The notes beneath the pieces are model-generated. The model worked only from the letters and a program-made list of their open reading frames with translations. It did no database searches and was not told the DNA's origin. Shown one piece after another: positions 6,145-7,075 of a DNA stretch of 7,075 nt (position 1 is the first letter of the stretch; each line of letters opens with the position of its first letter). Source of the stretch: Limisphaerales bacterium (GTDB taxonomy: Bacteria > Verrucomicrobiota > Verrucomicrobiae > Limisphaerales > UBA11358); the NCBI GenBank assembly GCA_003152145.1, contig PLZL01000348.1:1-7075 (forward strand). Reading direction: 5' to 3'. Made by a program: the position numbers and the translations under genes.

Positions 6145-6762
6145 GTGCGAAATCGCATTGCCCGGATGAAACCGGTGCTTCACTATCCGCCCATGTCAGC
6201 AGGTGAAGCCATTCCAAAGTTGCGCATCCTCACCATCCGCGACCAGCGGGTATTGCTCGATGTTGATTTGGCCCGGCTTTACGGGGTTGAAACTCGCGCC
6301 TTGAATCAGGCTGTGAAACGCAACTCTGAACGTTTCCCGGCGGAATTTGTTTTTCAACTCACCGACGAAGAGATTTTAAGCATTTCACAAACTGTGACCT
6401 CCAGCCCGGCTGGCAAACCCGCCGCTTTGAAATCACAAATTGTGATCTCAAAACCCTCTCGCGGCGGCCGTCGCTACAATCCCTACGTTTTCACCGAACA
6501 CGGCGCGCTTCAGGCGGCCAATGTCCTGAACAGCCCGCAGGCGGTTCAGATGAGCCTCTACGTCATTCGCGCTTTTGTGAAGATGCGCGAGGAACTCACG
6601 GCCAATGTGACCATCCTCAAGCGGCTGGCGGAAATTGACAAGACGCTCCTGGAACATGATTCGGCGTTGCGGGACGTTTATCGGAAACTGCTGCCGTTGC
6701 TGCAACCGCTGCCTGAACCGCCGAGGCGGCGCATCGGGTTCAATCAGGATGACGCGCCATGA
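6145..6762 (+). CDS. ORF6N-domain protein (KilA-N-related, phage antirepressor-like)
   Basis: Probably a small DNA-associated protein: ORF6N domains occur in phage and poxvirus-type regulators and in many chromosomal proteins of unknown role. The domain covers about 22-125: IPKLRILTIRDQRVLLDVDLA, LYGVETRALNQAVKRNSERFP, FVFQLTDEE, then GGRRYNPYVFTEHGALQAANVL, all typical. The C-terminal third is a predicted coiled coil (about 140-182) ending in PEPPRRRIGF, also usual for chromosomal members. It has no signal peptide. A 16-residue internal repetition, SQTVTS (81-86) and SQIVIS (97-102), enlarges the loop between QLTDEE and GGRRY. Starts: GTG 6145 (with AGGA four bases upstream), ATG 6166 or ATG 6193; the domain needs only the last. 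The gene is bracketed by a 22-23 bp direct repeat and sits between divergent GH28 genes, the downstream one 56 bp away on the same strand. The family is certain; the function is unknown. Confidence 0.92.
   Translation: MRNRIARMKPVLHYPPMSAGEAIPKLRILTIRDQRVLLDVDLARLYGVETRALNQAVKRNSERFPAEFVFQLTDEEILSISQTVTSSPAGKPAALKSQIVISKPSRGGRRYNPYVFTEHGALQAANVLNSPQAVQMSLYVIRAFVKMREELTANVTILKRLAEIDKTLLEHDSALRDVYRKLLPLLQPLPEPPRRRIGFNQDDAP
6156..6178 (+). repeat. Left copy of direct repeat flanking the ORF6N gene
   Basis: This 23-bp stretch reads CATTGCC, CGG, ATGAAACCGGTGC. The right copy at 6768-6789 is the same but for one missing base and one change (about 21 of 23 positions agree). The left copy lies over the 5' end of the ORF6N frame and supplies its in-frame ATG at 6166 (Met-Lys-Pro-Val). 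Confidence 0.65.
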
Positions 6763-6767
6763 TCACA

Positions 6768-6789
6768 CATTGCCGAATGAAACCGGTGC
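6768..6789 (+). repeat. Right copy of direct repeat flanking the ORF6N gene
   Basis: A 22-bp stretch reading CATTGCC, GA, ATGAAACCGGTGC, six bases beyond the ORF6N stop codon and 612 bases from the left copy. Its ATG opens a 12-codon frame (6777-6815, Met-Lys-Pro-Val-Arg-Gln and so on) that ends at a TGA three bases before the next gene's start codon. Whether that mini-frame is translated is unknown. Confidence 0.65.
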
Positions 6790-6818
6790 GTCAGCCGATG
6801 CGTCTTGTCTGGTGAATC

Positions 6819-7075
6819 GTGAACCCCAAAACCTCCAAACAAATCTGGATTGTCCTGCCCGCGATGGCCGCGCTGTGGATTTTTACGGGAACCGCCGAAG
6901 CCGCCGCCGCCAAGCCTGCGCCGCCGCCCAAATGTTACCTCATCACCGATTTCGGCGCGGTCACCAACAGCCAGACGGTCAACACGAAGGCGATTCAATC
7001 GGCCATTGACCGCTGCGCCGGCAACGGCGGCGGAGTGGTCGTCGTGCCCAAAGGCACTTTCATGAGCGGCGCGCT
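6819..7075 (+). CDS. GH28-family exported protein, 5' part only (runs off the window)
   Basis: The first 85 codons of a third GH28-type beta-helix enzyme, cut by the window edge. Residues 1-28 form a Sec signal peptide: MNPKTSKQ, hydrophobic core about 9-23, and a cleavage site near TAEA-AA. A short Ala/Pro-rich linker (28-37) follows. DFGAVTNSQTVNTKAIQSAI (44-63) and GGGVVVVPKGTFMSGA (70-85) are the family's entry motifs and align with NTAAIQKAIDTLATSRGGTL and IPKGEFLSGA of the minus-strand paralogue. The start is GTG at 6819, with GGTGA (6811-6815) just upstream as a short-spaced ribosome site. No lipobox cysteine is seen. Catalytic motifs lie outside the window, so activity cannot be judged. 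It reads away from the other two GH28 genes and may be co-transcribed with the ORF6N gene 56 bp upstream. Confidence 0.87.
   Translation, partial: MNPKTSKQIWIVLPAMAALWIFTGTAEAAAAKPAPPPKCYLITDFGAVTNSQTVNTKAIQSAIDRCAGNGGGVVVVPKGTFMSGA

Noticed and set aside
6433..6445. TCACAAATTGTGA as a regulator operator
   Set aside because: It lies inside coding sequence and is explained by an in-frame repetition encoding SQ-V; there is no promoter beside it. Kept only as a duplication finding.
6777..6815. 12-codon frame as a regulatory leader peptide of the third GH28 gene
   Set aside because: Its ATG is explained by the direct repeat, no attenuator-like structure is seen, and there is no run of informative codons.

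Overview
The window looks like a chromosomal accessory region of a plant-polysaccharide-degrading bacterium, most likely from the Verrucomicrobiota (Limisphaerales/Pedosphaera-like). That placement is an inference. It rests on several secreted GH28 pectinase-type enzymes side by side, an ORF6N-domain gene, fairly GC-rich genes with few clear Shine-Dalgarno sites and several GTG/TTG starts, and intergenic DNA built of short roughly 10-bp-periodic repeats of a kind I associate with such genomes. No rRNA, tRNA or other taxon marker is present.

Layout, left to right. 1-92 is a small gene-free edge. 93-2669 (minus) is one long gene for a single-chain restriction-modification enzyme: a PD-(D/E)XK-like nuclease domain, a type I-style N6-adenine methylase and one HsdS-like target recognition domain. 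2670-3242 is gene-free and holds a large imperfect hairpin, a second hairpin and four clusters of short-period repeats. 3243-4622 and 4667-6073 (both minus, 44 bp apart) are two GH28 right-handed beta-helix proteins, one a predicted lipoprotein with all canonical catalytic motifs, the other a Sec-exported paralogue with altered motifs. 6074-6144 is a short divergent control region with a possible promoter inside a perfect 9-bp inverted repeat. 6145-6762 (plus) is an ORF6N-domain protein, and 6819 to the window end (plus) is the start of a third GH28 gene, cut off by the edge.

Together the right half is a divergent GH28 cluster, probably for pectin or rhamnogalacturonan side-chain breakdown at the cell surface or in the periplasm, with an ORF6N gene lodged between the two arms. 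The ORF6N gene is bracketed by a nearly identical 22-23 bp direct repeat, the most intriguing structural signal here: it suggests the gene arrived, or was duplicated, as a discrete unit in front of the third GH28 gene. The restriction-modification gene is visibly more AT-rich than the GH28 genes and is separated from them by the repeat-rich stretch, which fits independent acquisition. I see no clear evidence of a wholly new multi-gene system; the best leads are the repeat-flanked ORF6N cassette, the atypical GH28 active site and the repeat-built spacer.
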